From an uncultured Bacteroidales bacterium (GTDB lineage Bacteria; Bacteroidota; Bacteroidia; Bacteroidales; UBA932), in assembly GCA_934675095.1 (NCBI GenBank), contig CAKUPC010000017.1:1-36460 (forward strand): DNA of 36,460 nt, in the 5' to 3' direction. The notes below the pieces were generated by a model. It searched no databases. It saw nothing but the letters and a program-made list of their open reading frames with translations, and had not been told where the DNA came from. Made by a program: the position numbers and the translations under genes. This document shows positions 1 to 6,746 of the stretch, in pieces (positions within the stretch are counted from its first letter, which is position 1; each line of letters opens with the position of its first letter).

Positions 1-62
1 TCAAAAATATATCTCAAGTTCCACCGCACATAAATAATTGACTTAAAATGCTTTGATAGAAT

Positions 63-1028
63 ATGTTTGAACAAATTTTGATACTTCTCGGAGGACTGAT
101 TCTTATTCTTCTGGGGGCAAACTGGCTCGTTGACGGAGCGTCGAGCGTCGCGAAAAAGGCAGGCGTGAGCGAGTTCGTCATAGGACTTACGATTGTCGGA
201 ATCGGGACATCAATGCCTGAGCTTGTGGTGAGCTGCACCGGAGCCATTCAGGGCAACGCCGACATCGCGATCGGCAACATCATCGGCTCCAACATCTTCA
301 ATGCCATGCTGATACTCGGAGTCACGGCTCTCATCTGCCCGCTGATAATTACAAAGAGCAACCGCAACATGGATATGCCGCTGAACCTGCTCGTGACCCT
401 TCTGCTGATAGGCATGGGACTGACGCACACGCTCTTCGGATTCGGAGAGGATAGGCTCACGAGGATTGACGGAATCATCATGCTCGCGATTTTTGCGCTG
501 TACCTCTACTTCTCATTCAAGAAAGGTTCCGGCGGGGATGACGAGGAAGAAAGTGAGGTAAAGCTCTATAAGACGCCTGTCGCGCTCGTTATGATTCTCT
601 TCGGACTCGGAGCGCTCGTCGGAGGCGGTCAGATGTTCGTCAATTCGGCCGTCGAACTCGCAAAGATTTTCGGTGTTCCTGACAAATTCATCGCGATTAC
701 GATTCTTGCAGGCGGCACGTCCCTCCCCGAACTCGCGACCTGCATCGTTGCGGCAACCAAGAAGCGTTCGCAGCTCGCGCTCGGGAACATACTCGGCTCA
801 AACATCTCCAATATCCTGCTGATTCTCGGAACAGCCTCAGTCATCACCCCTCTGTCCTTCGCCAATGTGACGCTGCTCGACATTGCCGCCGTCGTGGCAT
901 CCGCGCTTTTCCTCGTGATTTGCGGCCTCTGCTTCCGCAAAAGGGCGAAACTCGGCATACCGGAGGGCATAGTGCTGCTGTTGATGTATGCGGCATATAT
1001 GTTCTTCCTCATCAAATCAGTTCTTTAA
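63..1028 (+). CDS. Calcium/sodium antiporter, CaxA/YrbG family
   Basis: This is an inner-membrane exchanger of the Ca2+/cation antiporter family, expected to expel Ca2+ in exchange for Na+. The 321 residues are almost entirely hydrophobic, consistent with about ten membrane segments. Two alpha-repeats of the family are visible: residues 47-80 (GIGTSMPELVVS, then GNIIGSNIFN) and 216-250 (AGGTSLPELATC, then GNILGSNISN). These hold the acidic and Asn/Ser residues that line the ion site. A short acidic loop (about 157-166, GGDDEEESE) separates the halves, as usual. Length matches the family (about 310-330). The first ATG of the frame is used. It lies 62 bp from the window edge, so the upstream context is unseen. 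A mechanosensitive channel follows 75 bp downstream, suggesting a shared ion and osmotic theme. Which ions are carried is inferred from the family only. Confidence 0.93.
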   Translation: MFEQILILLGGLILILLGANWLVDGASSVAKKAGVSEFVIGLTIVGIGTSMPELVVSCTGAIQGNADIAIGNIIGSNIFNAMLILGVTALICPLIITKSNRNMDMPLNLLVTLLLIGMGLTHTLFGFGEDRLTRIDGIIMLAIFALYLYFSFKKGSGGDDEEESEVKLYKTPVALVMILFGLGALVGGGQMFVNSAVELAKIFGVPDKFIAITILAGGTSLPELATCIVAATKKRSQLALGNILGSNISNILLILGTASVITPLSFANVTLLDIAAVVASALFLVICGLCFRKRAKLGIPEGIVLLLMYAAYMFFLIKSVL

Positions 1029-1103
1029 GAGAGAAATGATTGTTTTTATATAAAGCACTTGCGTTCAAGTAACGAAACAATTTTGTAATTTGCAATAACA
1101 AAT

Positions 1104-2024
1104 ATGTTATCACCGCTTCAGACCCCGGAAATCCCCGCTCTCCTCGATTCTCTCGACATAAAGGGCGACACGCAGAAGCTGATTGAACACGTCACGACCA
1201 CTCCGGCCGAGGATCTGCTCAAAGAACTGCTGAATGACACGATTCAGTTCGGGCTGAAAGTGCTTGCCGCCCTCGCGATTTATGCCGTCGGAGCATGGCT
1301 AATCAAAAAAATCAGGAAACTCCTTGCCGGCATCTTCGCGAAGCGCGGAACCGAGAAGGCCATAGCCTCCTTCACGATGAGTCTAGTGAACATCACGCTC
1401 ACCATCCTGCTCATCATCCTTACGGTCGGAACCCTCGGAGTGAACACGAGCTCCCTCGCCGCACTTCTTGCTGCCGGCGGTATGGCAATTGGTATGGCGC
1501 TCAGCGGAACAGTACAGAATTTTGCCGGGGGAATCATGCTTCTGGTCTTCAAACCGTTCAAGGCTGGAGACTTTATCGAGGCACAGGGATTCTCCGGAAC
1601 GGTAAGCGAGGTGAACATCGTGAGCACGAAGCTGCGCACCACCGACAACAGGACGATTGTTCTTCCGAACGGCGCACTTTCCGGCGGCACTATCAACAAT
1701 GTCTCCCAGAACCCGACCAGAAGGGTGGAATGGAAAGTCACAGTGGAATACGGCAGCGACGTTCAGAACGCGAGAAAGGTCGTCCTCGGCATTCTTGCTT
1801 CAGACAGGCGCGTTCTGACCGGCAGCGATGCTCCGGCGGAACCGAATGTCAGCCTTTCCGCTCTGCTCGACAGCAGCATCGAACTTCAAATCCGCTGCTG
1901 GGTCAAGACTGAAGACTACTGGGACGTGCTCTATGCCGTCAACGAGCAAATCTACAATGCCCTCCCGCAGAACGGCATAAACTTCCCGTTCCCGCAGCTT
2001 GACGTGCACCTAAGAAATAACTGA
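1104..2024 (+). CDS. mscS: Small-conductance mechanosensitive channel, MscS family
   Basis: This is a membrane channel that opens under tension to release solutes on osmotic downshock. It has 306 residues, close to E. coli MscS. There is a short N-terminal region, TM1 near 46-67, TM2 near 90-110, and the Gly/Ala-rich pore helix TM3 near 115-150 (LAALLAAGGMAIGMALSGTVQNFAGGIMLL). The beta domain follows (PFKAGDFIEAQGFSGTVSEV), including the conserved RTTDNRTIVLPNG segment, then the alpha/beta C-terminal vestibule domain. The ATG at 1104 is the first in frame and leaves a reasonable N-terminus. It follows the antiporter gene by 75 bp, so co-transcription is possible. Its stop codon lies 2 bp before a long structured repeat (2027-2153) that probably ends or buffers transcription between the convergent genes. 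Confidence 0.94.
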   Translation: MLSPLQTPEIPALLDSLDIKGDTQKLIEHVTTTPAEDLLKELLNDTIQFGLKVLAALAIYAVGAWLIKKIRKLLAGIFAKRGTEKAIASFTMSLVNITLTILLIILTVGTLGVNTSSLAALLAAGGMAIGMALSGTVQNFAGGIMLLVFKPFKAGDFIEAQGFSGTVSEVNIVSTKLRTTDNRTIVLPNGALSGGTINNVSQNPTRRVEWKVTVEYGSDVQNARKVVLGILASDRRVLTGSDAPAEPNVSLSALLDSSIELQIRCWVKTEDYWDVLYAVNEQIYNALPQNGINFPFPQLDVHLRNN

Positions 2025-2026
2025 GA

Positions 2027-2153
2027 GTAAAATTCATATAAAACGAGGAGTACAAGGGCACTCGCCCCTAAAAACACCGGAGCAGCCTTATCGGCTGTGA
2101 GGATTTTTTAGGGGCGAGTAACGCAGTAATCCGAAGTTTTAGATGGATTTTAC
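2027..2153 (-). repeat. Structured palindromic element, copy 1
   Basis: This 127-bp element fills the gap between mscS and the convergent acyltransferase gene. Its outer arms 2027-2044 and 2136-2153 are complementary at 16 of 18 positions. Inside is a perfect 15-bp stem (2060-2074 with 2105-2119), and inside that a 6-bp hairpin (2082-2087 with 2093-2098, including one G-U pair). Four blocks are shared with copy 2 at 9325-9449. On the + strand they are GGAGnnCAAGG (2047-2057), ACCGGAGCA (2076-2084), TGTGAGGAT (2096-2104) and TAACGCAGTAATCCG (2119-2133). The right outer arm contains the TAA stop codon of the minus-strand acyltransferase gene. Strand is given as minus because in both copies the element directly follows a minus-strand gene. 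It could act as a 3'-UTR structure, a bidirectional terminator or a small mobile palindrome; function is not known. Confidence 0.85.
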
Positions 2154-3319
2154 ACCAGTAGGCCGCCTTTGGCGCGTATATCCTTGGTAGCTATCGGATT
2201 AGAATAAATCTTCAGGAAATGTTCCCGCACTCCGGCGCGATCCAACTCCGGCTCAATCGTGTCGAGCTGGTGCTCCATGTAATCGACGAACCATTTCCTG
2301 TCGGCATCCGTGTATTTTCCGGCAAAGCGGTCGCAGCCGCCAAGAATGTCGTAGGCAATGTAGTTGTTCTTCCACAGCCTGTAGCCATCGACGACACGGA
2401 TGTTCACCGCGTGACGGATGTACTGGTAGCGGTCGTTCTTGTCGCAGAGCGAGGCGAGCGAAAGTTCCTCGTCTGTCAGCGGCTTGCCTATATTCAGATG
2501 TATGTCACCCTTCTGCTGCGTCACGCCTACGAGTATGCTGTTCAGATCCTCGCCGTGCACCTTCGTGTATTTCCCGTCTCGCTGCGTGATGAAAGTCTCG
2601 CGCGCCTTCAGGATGTCGCAAGGCTCAATCTCATATGAAATGCTCATCGGCACTATGTTCAGTTCGGCGAAATTCTGCTTGAAACTGTCGGGCCGCCCGC
2701 TCATGTCGAGCATCTTCAGGAGTCCCTGCTCAGTGGTGTCATAGCCGTCCTTCGTCCGTCCCTGCCTCTGCGCGAGCCATACGGAACTTTCCCCGGTGGT
2801 GATGCTCTTGCGAATATAGCGCGACAGTCTCTGGGACGAAAGGTAAAGCTCGCGGGCAGAAACGCCCCTTATGACCTTGATCATGCGGTTCGAGCGGATC
2901 AAGTATTCGATGAACTTGTTCTGAATCAGGTTGTCACCGACGCATATTTCCGTAGGATGCAGATTGTTCTGATAGAGAACCCACTGAAGAATCGCCGGGT
3001 CGAGGATTATGTCCCTGTGGTTCGAAAGCATGAGGAATTTTCTGCCGTCCTCGACATGGGCGATGCCGTCGTATGAAAAATTGCGTGCCGTCGTGTCGAG
3101 AATGCGCTTGACAATCTTCGACATGATCATGTACTGAAAATCATCGACCGACTTCATCTGCAGCAGCTGCTCCTTGAGATAGTCAGCCTCTTTTTCCGGA
3201 TAGAAATACTTTGAAATCTTGGGGAGAACGGGGCTTGCCGCAATGTGCTGAAACGCGTCAACGGCCTCTGCATCGGTTTTGAAAGGTCCGATTGCGTCAA
3301 TATCGTTAAAATCTTCCAT
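2150..3319 (-). CDS. PlsC/PlsB-like glycerolipid acyltransferase domain protein
   Basis: This is probably a cytoplasmic or membrane-associated acyltransferase of glycerolipid synthesis. The 389 residues contain an acyltransferase core: LMLSNHRDIILDPAIL (about 97-110) looks like the NHxxxxD catalytic block, and AQRQGRTKDG resembles the second block (EGTR in PlsC). Position is unusual: the catalytic His is H101 and the Asp that fits best is D107, giving HX5D rather than the usual HX4D. D103 is another candidate. No clear membrane segment is seen. The first ATG (3319) gives an acidic N-terminus that reads naturally. The gene is 99 bp downstream of queA on the same strand and may be read with it. 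Its stop codon is embedded in the right arm of the structured repeat 2027-2153. The acyltransferase call is good; the substrate is not known. Confidence 0.75.
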   Translation of the reverse strand: MEDFNDIDAIGPFKTDAEAVDAFQHIAASPVLPKISKYFYPEKEADYLKEQLLQMKSVDDFQYMIMSKIVKRILDTTARNFSYDGIAHVEDGRKFLMLSNHRDIILDPAILQWVLYQNNLHPTEICVGDNLIQNKFIEYLIRSNRMIKVIRGVSARELYLSSQRLSRYIRKSITTGESSVWLAQRQGRTKDGYDTTEQGLLKMLDMSGRPDSFKQNFAELNIVPMSISYEIEPCDILKARETFITQRDGKYTKVHGEDLNSILVGVTQQKGDIHLNIGKPLTDEELSLASLCDKNDRYQYIRHAVNIRVVDGYRLWKNNYIAYDILGGCDRFAGKYTDADRKWFVDYMEHQLDTIEPELDRAGVREHFLKIYSNPIATKDIRAKGGLLV

Positions 3320-3418
3320 GTCGTTTCATTATTATATATATATATCCATCTGTACGAATCCTTTCGTTTTGAGAACAATCCGCGAATATACAAAAATATC
3401 GTCAAAAATCCGCCCTGT

Positions 3419-4633
3419 TCAAAAATCCGCTCTGTGAAGTATGGAACTGTCGCCGTAGCTGAGGAAGCGGAAATCATAAGCGAGAGCATAGTCGTAAATC
3501 GGCTTCCAGTTGCCGCCCACAAACGCCGAAATGAGCAGCAGAAGCGTGCTCTGAGGCTGATGGAAATTGGTAATCAGAGTCTTTACGACGCGGAAACGAA
3601 AACCGGGAACAATGATTATGCGCGTGCCGGCGACGAGTTCGTCGAGACCGTTGCCTTCGAGATACGAGATTATCGCGTCGATGGATTCCGTGAAGGAATA
3701 TGCGTAGTCGCGTTCGTATGGATCCCACTGGGACACGTCGGAAGGCCTGCCGTCCTCAATGCAGTGGACACCTATATAATATAGAGACTCCAGTGTCCTG
3801 ACGGATGTGGTCCCGACTGCCGTGACATTGTCTCCGTTGTCGCGGAGCCTGCGAAGAAGGTCGAGCCTCACGGAAAAAGGCTCGCGGTGCATATGATGCT
3901 TAGAGACAAGGCTGTCCTTGACCGGGAGGAATGTTCCGGCGCCGACATGAAGGCAGACGTCCTCAATTTCGATTCCCCGGCTTCGGATGCCCTCAAGCAC
4001 GCGTTCCGTGAAGTGCAGTCCCGCTGTGGGAGCCGCAACCGAACCGCGATATTTTGCATAGAGTGTCTGATAGCGCTCAAGGTCAATAGCCTCCGTGTCT
4101 CTGTTCAGATATGGAGGAATCGGTATGTTCCCGCAGATTTCGAGCACCCTCGAGAACGGAATCCCATTTTTCCAGCGAAACTCGACCTCGGCAGTCTGCC
4201 CGTCACGGCTCACGAGATCCGCCGTCAGCCCGATTTCGGCGACTTCCCTGGAGTTTTCCGGATTGAGTACGTGCAGCGTATCGGCCTTCCATTTCTTCGC
4301 GTTGCCGACAATGCACTTCCAGCGGCACATTTCCGTCGCGGCAAAAATCAGATTGTATTCCACAGGAAACTCCGGTTCAAGGCAAAATACCTCAATCACG
4401 GCTCCTGTCTCTCTCTGGAAATGCATCCTCGCGGGAACAACCTTCGTGTCGTTGAAGATCATAGGCGAACCGGCCGGAAGAAGTTCCGGAAGGTCGCGGA
4501 ATATATGTTCGCGGATTGTTCCGTTGTCATATTCGAGCAATTTGGAGGCATCACGCTCTTCAAGCGGATATTTGGCAATGCGCTCGTCCGGGAGAGGGTA
4601 GCTGTAGTCTTCTATGTGTATCTCGGGAATCAT
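3419..4633 (-). CDS. queA: S-adenosylmethionine:tRNA ribosyltransferase-isomerase QueA
   Basis: QueA transfers and isomerises the ribosyl part of SAM onto preQ1 at the wobble base of tRNAs for Asp, Asn, His and Tyr, making epoxyqueuosine. The protein starts PEIHIEDYSYPLPDERIAKYPLEERDASKLL, the family N-terminus. It carries RMHFQRETGAVIEVFCLEPE, PPYLNRDTEAIDLERYQTLYAK and GSVAAPTAGLHFTERVL, all QueA signatures, and later VGAGTFLPVK and TNFHQPQSTLLLLISAFVG. Its 404 residues exceed the ~350 of E. coli QueA; long versions are common in Bacteroidetes. No other queuosine gene is in the window. A TAAATTTG box on the minus strand at 4704-4711 could be the -7 element, but no clear -33 is seen. The ATG start fits the family N-terminus. 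Confidence 0.96.
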   Translation of the reverse strand: MIPEIHIEDYSYPLPDERIAKYPLEERDASKLLEYDNGTIREHIFRDLPELLPAGSPMIFNDTKVVPARMHFQRETGAVIEVFCLEPEFPVEYNLIFAATEMCRWKCIVGNAKKWKADTLHVLNPENSREVAEIGLTADLVSRDGQTAEVEFRWKNGIPFSRVLEICGNIPIPPYLNRDTEAIDLERYQTLYAKYRGSVAAPTAGLHFTERVLEGIRSRGIEIEDVCLHVGAGTFLPVKDSLVSKHHMHREPFSVRLDLLRRLRDNGDNVTAVGTTSVRTLESLYYIGVHCIEDGRPSDVSQWDPYERDYAYSFTESIDAIISYLEGNGLDELVAGTRIIIVPGFRFRVVKTLITNFHQPQSTLLLLISAFVGGNWKPIYDYALAYDFRFLSYGDSSILHRADF

Positions 4634-5088
4634 TGCTTTTTTAGTTTAATAGCATTTTTAGTTTACATTTCTAATCGGCGCGTCCTGCGCTGATTTTCCG
4701 GAGCAAATTTAGCGAATATTTCTGAGACCTCATTTTTCAGCATTATTTACATCGTGAAGTTTACACCGCGCCACTCGTATATTAACATTTGTAAAATATA
4801 ACGACGATTTCAAACAAATTTGTTGCAAAGTGGCACACAGTATGAAAATGTATCATAAATTTTTCTAATACCGAAATTATTACATCGTTTTAGTGTTAAA
4901 TATCAGTGCTTTATGTCTAATAATCTAAAGTTTAACAATCAAACATCAAGTAACATCTTGCCACTATGTCCGTAAATACTGTTTATACTACGCCATATCC
5001 CATATATTACGCATTGATAACCATAATCATTACCTCAAACTATATACATTGTTTGTTAGTATGTTTTACACCTTTTCTCCACCTTGCA

Positions 5089-5102
5089 TTAACAATTGTT
5101 AA
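5089..5102. promoter_or_regulatory. Perfect 14-bp palindrome, candidate operator
   Basis: TTAACAATTGTTAA is a perfect palindrome ending 10 bp before the -33 box of the promoter at 5113-5144. A near copy, TTAACATTTGTAA, lies at 4782-4794. Its place beside the promoter of an HTH regulator suggests autoregulation, but this is inference. AT-rich palindromes also arise by chance in such sequence. Confidence 0.4.
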
Positions 5103-5112
5103 ACAGCGTCTG

Positions 5113-5144
5113 TTTGTAATTTTTCAGAAATTTATTTAACTTTG
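5113..5144 (+). promoter_or_regulatory. Bacteroidetes-type promoter for the HTH gene
   Basis: TTTG at 5113-5116 and TAACTTTG at 5137-5144 are separated by 20 nt, matching the Bacteroidetes sigma-ABfr consensus (TTTG, 19-21 nt, TAnnTTTG). The HTH start codon is at 5165, so the 5' UTR would be about 15 nt. Confidence 0.7.
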
Positions 5145-5164
5145 TAATCTTATCGGTTACAACA

Positions 5165-5680
5165 ATGAACTCACGTTTACTACAGTTTCTGAACGCCGAG
5201 AATATCACTCAGGCACAGTTTGCGGATTCGATCGGGGTCACGCGTGCAAGCATTTCACACATAATCGCCGGGCGCAATAAGCCGAGCTATGAATTCATCT
5301 CGGTAATGATGAAAAAATACCCGCGGCTGAACCCGGAATGGCTGATTCTCGGAAGAGGCAGGATGTACAATGACAGTCAGACCACGCAGACAGCGGACGT
5401 TTCCGGAGAAGACCTGCTCTTCCCTACCGATTTTGAGTCTGCGGCTCCGACGTCTCCTGAGCCTCCACAAACCATGACGCCGGTTCCCTCCAGAATGAAC
5501 TCAGGAGCCTTTCCGGACAGCCCCGCAGCCGCGCCGGTCCCGCAGAAAGAAGAGCATCCTTCACCGCTCCAGACACCCGCCCCGACCGACTCCCCCGCGA
5601 CATCCGCAGCAAAGCAGCGCAGCGTCAGCAAAATCATAGTTTTCTTCGACGACGGAACATTTCAGGAAATGCGCGGATAA
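5165..5680 (+). CDS. XRE-family helix-turn-helix regulator
   Basis: This is a likely DNA-binding regulator of 171 residues. Residues about 4-60 form a Cro/C1-type HTH: LLQFLNAENITQAQFADSIGVTRASISHIIAGRNKPSYEFI, with the recognition helix near TRASISHIIAGR. PEWLILGRGRMY closes the domain, as in many Bacteroidetes XRE proteins. A Pro/Ser/Thr/Ala-rich linker (about 75-152) follows, then a short conserved-looking tail, SKIIVFFDDGTFQEMRG. The tail may bind a partner or ligand; this is not known. It has its own consensus promoter and a palindrome just upstream, which suggests autoregulation. The DHODH-like gene starts 66 bp downstream. Targets cannot be told from sequence. The ATG start is supported by the promoter spacing. 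Confidence 0.88.
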   Translation: MNSRLLQFLNAENITQAQFADSIGVTRASISHIIAGRNKPSYEFISVMMKKYPRLNPEWLILGRGRMYNDSQTTQTADVSGEDLLFPTDFESAAPTSPEPPQTMTPVPSRMNSGAFPDSPAAAPVPQKEEHPSPLQTPAPTDSPATSAAKQRSVSKIIVFFDDGTFQEMRG

Positions 5681-5695
5681 TTCAAAAATTTTGTC

Positions 5696-5703
5696 TATGT
5701 TTG
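5696..5703 (+). promoter_or_regulatory. Candidate -7 box before the DHODH-like gene
   Basis: TATGTTTG fits the Bacteroidetes -7 motif and lies 42 bp before the ATG at 5746. No TTTG is seen at the expected -33 distance, so support is partial. It overlaps the TTG at 5701 that would otherwise extend the downstream gene, which argues against that upstream start. Confidence 0.35.
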
Positions 5704-5745
5704 CCCGCGATTCAATTCAAAGATACCCAAAGGCAGACCAATGAT

Positions 5746-6741
5746 ATGTATAAGGCATTATTGAAGTATTACATCAGGCGCAACTCCCCTTCCAAGGCAT
5801 TCGGAATCGTGACCGACATCCTCGCCGCCGTAAGGAAGATTCCGTTCGGGCGGCATATTGTCAGGATGCGCTACAAAAACAGGATCCGCACGGGCAGAAA
5901 GCTGGAGATTTTCGGCCTCGAATTTGCGAATCCGGTCGGACTCGCCGCTTCAATTGATACTGAAGGTATTTTCTATAACAGTCTGTCCGACTTTGGATTC
6001 AGTTTCATTGAAATCGGTCCGATGTCGTATGTAGAACAGGACTACAGCACCCCGGCAAGACACTATCTCGGAGTCAAGAAAGCCATAGAACATCTGCGCG
6101 GCGACAGCCCTGACTGCGTAATCGCCGCCAATATAACCCGAAACGCACAGAGTCGCGGCTCCGAAATAATCAGAGACTTTGAAAATGCCTTTGCCCTGCT
6201 CTATGACTTCGTCGATATGATTGTGATAAACCCCTACTGCAACGGAACAGAAGAGCCGGACGAGGGGAATGAGGATGAGGGCACGGGAGGAACGTCTGAA
6301 CTGCCGGACATAATCGACAGAATACTGACGATGCGGCTCTATTATGACGTGAACAAACCGGTACTGGTGCGGCTAACGCCTGGAATTGCCCGTGCTCAGG
6401 CTGACGAAATCGTGGAATGCTGCCTTTCCGGAGGAATCGACGGAATCGTGGCCGGAAGCACGCTTAGGCGAGATGACGACAGCGACGGGAGCGAGCTATT
6501 CAACAAAAACTTGAAGTTCATTCACTACATTCACGAAAAATCAAGGGGTTTGCTACCAATTGCCGGAGTGGGCGGAATAATGAATAGCGCACGGGCGCAA
6601 CAGATGCTCGACGCGGGGGCATCCCTGATAGAGGTCTATACCGGCTTTTTCCGCGAAGGCCCGTCAATAGTGAAGGATATAGTCAACAACCTGCCGGAAG
6701 CGCCGGACAACAGCGAGACCGGTGAAAGTGAGTCAAAATAA
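5746..6741 (+). CDS. Diverged dihydroorotate dehydrogenase-like flavoprotein
   Basis: The 331 residues follow the class 2 DHODH plan: a short N-terminal helical part, then a TIM-barrel. The FMN-phosphate end is well kept: LPIAGVGGIMNSARAQQMLDAGASLIEVYTGFFREGPSIVKDI (about 270-312). The substrate side is not. GLAAGFDKNA of true PyrD reads GLAASIDTEG (65-74). The segment holding NRMGFNN is missing. The loop NVSSPNTPGLR reads NPYCNGTEEPD (162-172), so the class 2 catalytic Ser position holds Cys165, and ATNTT reads AGSTL. An acidic insert (EPDEGNEDEGTGG) follows. The ATG at 5746 is preferred over the in-frame TTG at 5701, which falls in a promoter-like box. The cinA start is 5 bp past its stop. 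It is either a paralogue with another oxidoreductase role or an FMN-binding protein without DHODH activity. Confidence 0.75.
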   Translation: MYKALLKYYIRRNSPSKAFGIVTDILAAVRKIPFGRHIVRMRYKNRIRTGRKLEIFGLEFANPVGLAASIDTEGIFYNSLSDFGFSFIEIGPMSYVEQDYSTPARHYLGVKKAIEHLRGDSPDCVIAANITRNAQSRGSEIIRDFENAFALLYDFVDMIVINPYCNGTEEPDEGNEDEGTGGTSELPDIIDRILTMRLYYDVNKPVLVRLTPGIARAQADEIVECCLSGGIDGIVAGSTLRRDDDSDGSELFNKNLKFIHYIHEKSRGLLPIAGVGGIMNSARAQQMLDAGASLIEVYTGFFREGPSIVKDIVNNLPEAPDNSETGESESK

Positions 6742-6746
6742 GGTAC

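Larger units (their letters stand above)
4634..5164. other. AT-rich 531-bp intergenic region between divergent genes
   Basis: No credible gene is present on either strand. The stretch is much more AT-rich than its neighbours. On the right it holds the promoter and palindrome described separately for the HTH gene. On the left it holds a candidate -7 box for queA and a TTTTTAGTTTA direct repeat just upstream of queA. An imperfect relative of the operator-like palindrome lies at 4782-4794. No DnaA-box cluster, tRNA or known riboswitch was recognised. The length is large for a small regulator gene, so a small RNA or distal binding sites are possible. Confidence 0.7.

Noticed and set aside
2041..2135. 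Simple intrinsic terminator between mscS and the acyltransferase gene
   Set aside because: The middle stem is terminator-like, but conserved blocks and nested stems are shared with 9325-9449, so a plain terminator does not explain it.
4634..4720. preQ1 riboswitch before queA
   Set aside because: No sequence matching a known preQ1 aptamer was seen in the leader.
4634..5164. AT-rich gap as a replication origin
   Set aside because: No cluster of DnaA boxes and no dnaA, dnaN or similar gene nearby.
5701..5745. TTG start for the DHODH-like gene
   Set aside because: It falls in a TATGTTTG promoter-like box and adds a tail unlike PyrD N-termini; ATG at 5746 gives MYKALLKYYIRR, as in the family.
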